Shown here: one piece after another, positions 61,068-64,000 of the stretch
Layout: every line of letters starts with the position of its first letter
How positions within the stretch are numbered: the first letter of the stretch is position 1
Origin: Gemmatimonadota bacterium
GTDB taxonomy: Bacteria; Gemmatimonadota; Gemmatimonadetes; Longimicrobiales; Gaopeijiaceae
Length of the DNA stretch: 64,000 nt
Reading direction: 5' to 3'
Assembly: GCA_022571515.1 (NCBI GenBank)
Contig: JACZXQ010000002.1
Coordinates: 179,725 to 243,724, forward strand
Program-made: the position numbers and the translations under genes
The notes under the pieces: generated by a model
What the model saw: the letters and a program-made list of their open reading frames with translations, nothing else
What the model was told of the DNA's origin: nothing
Database searches by the model: none

Positions 61068-62032
61068 CCGCCGATTCCGGCCGGCGCGATGCGCCCGAGT
61101 TGGCCATCGTCATCGTCAACTGGAACACACGTGAGCTCTTGCGAGCGTGCCTCGACGCGTTGGCACAGCATCCGGCGGGAGTGCCGGCCGAGATCTGGGT
61201 GGTGGATAACGCCTCGGAGGACGGCAGCGCCGACATGGTCGCATCCGAGTATCCGGATATTCGGATCATACGGAACGCCGACAACGTCGGTTTTTCCGCG
61301 GCCAACAACCAGGCGATTCGCGAGACCGAGGCGCGTTTCGTACTGCTCTTGAACAGCGATGCCGAGGTCACGGCAGACGCCCTCGACCGTGCGTTGGACG
61401 CTTGCCGGGAAAAGAATACGGCGGTGGCGGCCCGACTGCTCAACCCGGACGGTACGCTTCAGCACTCATGCTTCCGCTTCCCCAGGCTGACTCCCGACGT
61501 GGTGGAGGCATTCTACCTGCACAAGCTGCTGCCCACCGGTGTGCGTGGCCGGGTGCTCCTCGGTGGCTACTGGTCTCATGAAGAGGAGCGTACGGTCGAT
61601 TGGGCTATCGGTGCCTTCCTGATGGTGCCCCGAGAGGCCATCGACCGGGCCGGGGCCCTTTCGGAGGATTACTTCCTGTTCGGAGAGGACATGGAGTGGT
61701 GCTATCGACTCCGTGAGGCGGGCTTCCCGATCGTCTTCGTGCCCGACGCCGAGGTCGTACATCACGGTAACCAGAGCGCCACCCAGCGGGCGCCCGAGTG
61801 GCGCATCCGTCGAACGCATCAGGCCAAGTACCGATTCTGCGATGATCACTTCAGCCCCGCGCGCGCACGGCTGCAACGGGTCATCGACCGGGCGGGCTAT
61901 CGGGTACGCCGCGAGTTGTTTCGCTTCTTGGGGATGTGGAGCCCGGCGCGGAAAGCCATGGGGGAGGATTACGCGTTCATTCTTCGCGCCATGGACGGTG
62001 GTGACGGCGGGGAGGAGGGGGGCGCGAGCTAG
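61064..62032 (+). CDS. Glycosyltransferase family 2 (rhamnosyltransferase-like)
   Basis: 322 residues. GT-A fold with LAIVIVNWNTRELLRACLDAL, VVDNASEDGSADMV, NVGFSAANNQAIRE, the metal-site variant LLLNSDAEV, and FGEDMEWCYRLREAGFPIVF, a pattern seen in WbbL-like rhamnosyltransferases. Start ATG 61064 overlaps the preceding stop. Its end overlaps the convergent methyltransferase gene by four bases. Confidence 0.92.
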   Translation: MTADSGRRDAPELAIVIVNWNTRELLRACLDALAQHPAGVPAEIWVVDNASEDGSADMVASEYPDIRIIRNADNVGFSAANNQAIRETEARFVLLLNSDAEVTADALDRALDACREKNTAVAARLLNPDGTLQHSCFRFPRLTPDVVEAFYLHKLLPTGVRGRVLLGGYWSHEEERTVDWAIGAFLMVPREAIDRAGALSEDYFLFGEDMEWCYRLREAGFPIVFVPDAEVVHHGNQSATQRAPEWRIRRTHQAKYRFCDDHFSPARARLQRVIDRAGYRVRRELFRFLGMWSPARKAMGEDYAFILRAMDGGDGGEEGGAS

Positions 62033-62937
62033 CCCGGCGCGACCAGAAACGGGACCTGTCGGTCGCCGTTTCGTACCACGGGGTAGACCCTGCCGCACTC
62101 CCGGCACTCGAGAGCTTCGGTCGTCGTTTCCAGTCCGACCCGGCATTTGGGACATACGAGCAACTCCTCGAGCCGGACTCTGCCTTGAGATCGCCTTCTG
62201 ACGGCCCGGCCGATCGCGCTGTTCACCCGCACTCGCCAGCTCGTTCGGGACGCGTGGCGGAGCACGGTCTCGATGGCTGCAACCTCATCCACCGTGTTCG
62301 GTGCTTCCGCCTCTGAGAATCCGGGCTCGCTGGACTCCTTGTCCAGACGCTCGACACGGTGTGGCAGGCTTCCCTTCCACACGATCCCGACCACGTTGCC
62401 CAACTCATGGAGATTCTCGAAGTAGAAATCGTAGAAACCGGGCATGGCCGCTCCAAGCCCTTGGAACCAACCACGCAGCTCCTCGTCGTGGATCGGCCGG
62501 GGCTTCTCACGGAACACCATGGTGCCTTCCTCGGAGCTCACGTACCACAGGTGGAACGGGAAGCTGTTCAGCTTCTCGTTCACGCGAGAGGGAGTCTCGA
62601 CGTACCCGCGAGGGGCCACGCGTTGAAGCTCACGAATAACAGTGGTAGGGTCGTCCAGGTGCTCGAGAAGATGGGAGCAGATGACGTAGTCGAACGCCTG
62701 ATCTCGGAAGGGAAGCTCGTACGCGTCCCCTACCACGAAGGGTCGGTCGATGAGAACGGGCTCTTCGTTCCTTTCCGTGTCATCGAGCACGTAGCGTTCA
62801 CAGAGCACGTTGGATCGCGGGTTGGGATTCTGCCCGCTCGCTACTTCCAGGACCAGATCGTCCGGTCGAATCCGCATTCGCTCGATAAGACGAAGTCTGT
62901 TCCGCCAGGTTCGGACGATCTTGAGCGGATGAAGCAT
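62029..62937 (-). CDS. Class I methyltransferase with C-terminal zinc-ribbon-like domain
   Basis: About 302 residues. SAM-dependent core: DLVLEVASGQNPNPRSNV (a variant glycine loop), AYELPFRDQAFDYVICSHLLEHL. The last 60 residues hold two Cys pairs (CPKC and CREC) in a Trm112-like ribbon (LLVCPKCRVGLETTTEALEC). ATG 62937 is preferred over TTG 63015, which would abut the divergent gene's start. Probably acts on a glycan or lipid intermediate, by context. Confidence 0.82.
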   Translation of the reverse strand: MLHPLKIVRTWRNRLRLIERMRIRPDDLVLEVASGQNPNPRSNVLCERYVLDDTERNEEPVLIDRPFVVGDAYELPFRDQAFDYVICSHLLEHLDDPTTVIRELQRVAPRGYVETPSRVNEKLNSFPFHLWYVSSEEGTMVFREKPRPIHDEELRGWFQGLGAAMPGFYDFYFENLHELGNVVGIVWKGSLPHRVERLDKESSEPGFSEAEAPNTVDEVAAIETVLRHASRTSWRVRVNSAIGRAVRRRSQGRVRLEELLVCPKCRVGLETTTEALECRECGRVYPVVRNGDRQVPFLVAPG

Positions 62938-63014
62938 CTGGTCCTTGTCCCTCTGCGGGCCACAGTCCGCGAGAGAATGGAGTTCATGGCCGAGTGCACC
63001 TATTTTAGCCGACA

Positions 63015-63989
63015 ATGAAGATCGCCGTCGTCATCCCCACGTACAACCGCGCCGACATGGTGTGCGAGGCCGTCGACAGTGCCCTTGGTCAGACGGCACG
63101 CGGCCAGGTGATCGTCGTGGACGACGGATCGACCGACGACACGCTCGCCCGGCTCTCTGCCTACGGGGATGCCATCACCGTCGTCGCACAGGAGAACGCC
63201 GAGCGGGGGGCGGCACGCAACGCGGGCGCGGCCCTCGCTGCCGACGCCGACCTGTTGCTCTTCCTGGATGCCGACGACGTCATCGGGCCCGGCCACCTGG
63301 AGGCGCTGGCTCGGCTTGCCGAAGCGCATCCGGAGGCGACTCTCGTGGCCACCCCGAGCCTGCTGGTCGACCGCGACCTGAAGCCATTTCAGAACTACGG
63401 CCAATCGCGCTCCGGGCCCGTGACTCTGGAGTCTTTCCTGATGGGTCGCGAGAGCCTCCCTCTACCGGCCACGGCAGTGCGCCGCGAGGTGTTCGACTCC
63501 CTCGGGGGCTTCAGCGAGCGACGTGACCTGTCGGGCTCGGAAGACTGGCTGTTGATGGCCCACGCCCTCACGCATGCGCCGGGACACCGGGGCGGCGAGC
63601 CTACGGCCTTCATTCGCCGGCACGAGGGCAACACCATGGCCAACGCCGGCTCGATGCGGGAGAGCATGTTGCTCGCTCACCGGCTTTTCTTCGATGACGT
63701 GTGGCCTCACGTCGAAGGCCGCCCGGAGGCAAGGGGGCTCTCCCCCGGAATCCGGGAAAGCTCGAAGGCCCACCTCCTCATCAACGCCGCCACAGGCTTC
63801 TACGGCATCGGCGAGATGCGCGCCGCCCGGTCGACCCTGTGGGAGGCTTTGCGCACGGATCCGCGCGTGCTCACGAGCTCCATGCTTCACTGGACCTGGA
63901 TGCGGAGCCTCCTCGGTGGCCGGCTGTCCAGTGCGCTCCGCGCCTGGAAGCGGCGACGCGGGCTACCCTCCGTTGCGCACGATGACTGA
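63015..63989 (+). CDS. Glycosyltransferase family 2
   Basis: 324 residues, inverting GT-A enzyme: MKIAVVIPTYNRADMVCEAV, VIVVDDGSTDDTLARL, ERGAARNAGAAL, and the metal-binding LLFLDADDVI. LSGSEDWLLMAHAL holds the likely catalytic Asp (ED region). Complete within the window, stopping 11 bases before its right edge. Divergent from the preceding methyltransferase. Confidence 0.92.
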   Translation: MKIAVVIPTYNRADMVCEAVDSALGQTARGQVIVVDDGSTDDTLARLSAYGDAITVVAQENAERGAARNAGAALAADADLLLFLDADDVIGPGHLEALARLAEAHPEATLVATPSLLVDRDLKPFQNYGQSRSGPVTLESFLMGRESLPLPATAVRREVFDSLGGFSERRDLSGSEDWLLMAHALTHAPGHRGGEPTAFIRRHEGNTMANAGSMRESMLLAHRLFFDDVWPHVEGRPEARGLSPGIRESSKAHLLINAATGFYGIGEMRAARSTLWEALRTDPRVLTSSMLHWTWMRSLLGGRLSSALRAWKRRRGLPSVAHDD

Positions 63990-64000
63990 GGCCCGACTCA

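Overview
The window is a GC-rich bacterial chromosome segment of 64 kb, with almost all genes on the + strand and no sign of phage, IS elements, CRISPR or plasmid functions. Its core is a nearly complete ribosomal/RNA-polymerase superoperon. The gene order (tRNA-Tyr-Gly-Thr-tuf, secE-nusG, rplKAJL, rpoBC, rpsLG-fusA-tuf, S10, spc, alpha), the two tuf copies, the trigger-loop insertion in RpoC and the flavour of the accessory proteins suggest a Gram-negative-type diderm. My best guess is Gemmatimonadota or a close relative. This is inference from general resemblance and was not tested by a search.

Layout. 1-6845: a tightly overlapped housekeeping run of smpB, a cell-wall amidase, a TPR lipoprotein, pyrD, pyrF, a small exported protein and cysS. 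6873-10181: a respiratory/electron-transfer group (cupredoxin lipoprotein, small membrane protein, type II NADH dehydrogenase, dihaem cytochrome c lipoprotein). 10271-16466: a lone tRNA-Thr(UGU), a DmpA-type peptidase, a membrane protein fused to a spermidine-synthase-like domain, and an M3 oligopeptidase. 16631-30031: three tRNAs, tuf copy 1, rpmG, secE, nusG, stalk proteins and rpoBC. 30032-30548: a 517-bp gap with two palindromic elements, a terminator, a promoter and an attenuator-like leader. 30549-34913: str operon with tuf copy 2. 35099-47493: S10 and spc ribosomal clusters, secY, adk, map. 47511-50598: alpha operon with its own promoter. 50650-52246: an OB-fold-like membrane protein, rpmB, hemD. 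52243-63989: a surface-polysaccharide locus (O-antigen-ligase-like and GT-C-like membrane proteins, an AsnB-type amidotransferase, three methyltransferases, four glycosyltransferases) in four transcription blocks.

Most notable observations: (i) a family of intergenic palindromes (30086-30175, 30298-30393, 34935-34996) that share a loop core of about 44 nt but have unrelated, self-complementary arms; (ii) terminator-like hairpins placed as possible attenuators before rpsL, before rpoB and before fusA; (iii) an insertion of about 115 residues near the C-terminus of RpoB and an extra C-terminal region of about 140 residues on ribosomal protein L4; (iv) two tuf genes encoding identical proteins and differing at only 7 bases, consistent with gene conversion; (v) no infA in its usual place between map and rpmJ. 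I see no clearly new multi-gene system. The palindrome family is the best candidate for something undescribed.
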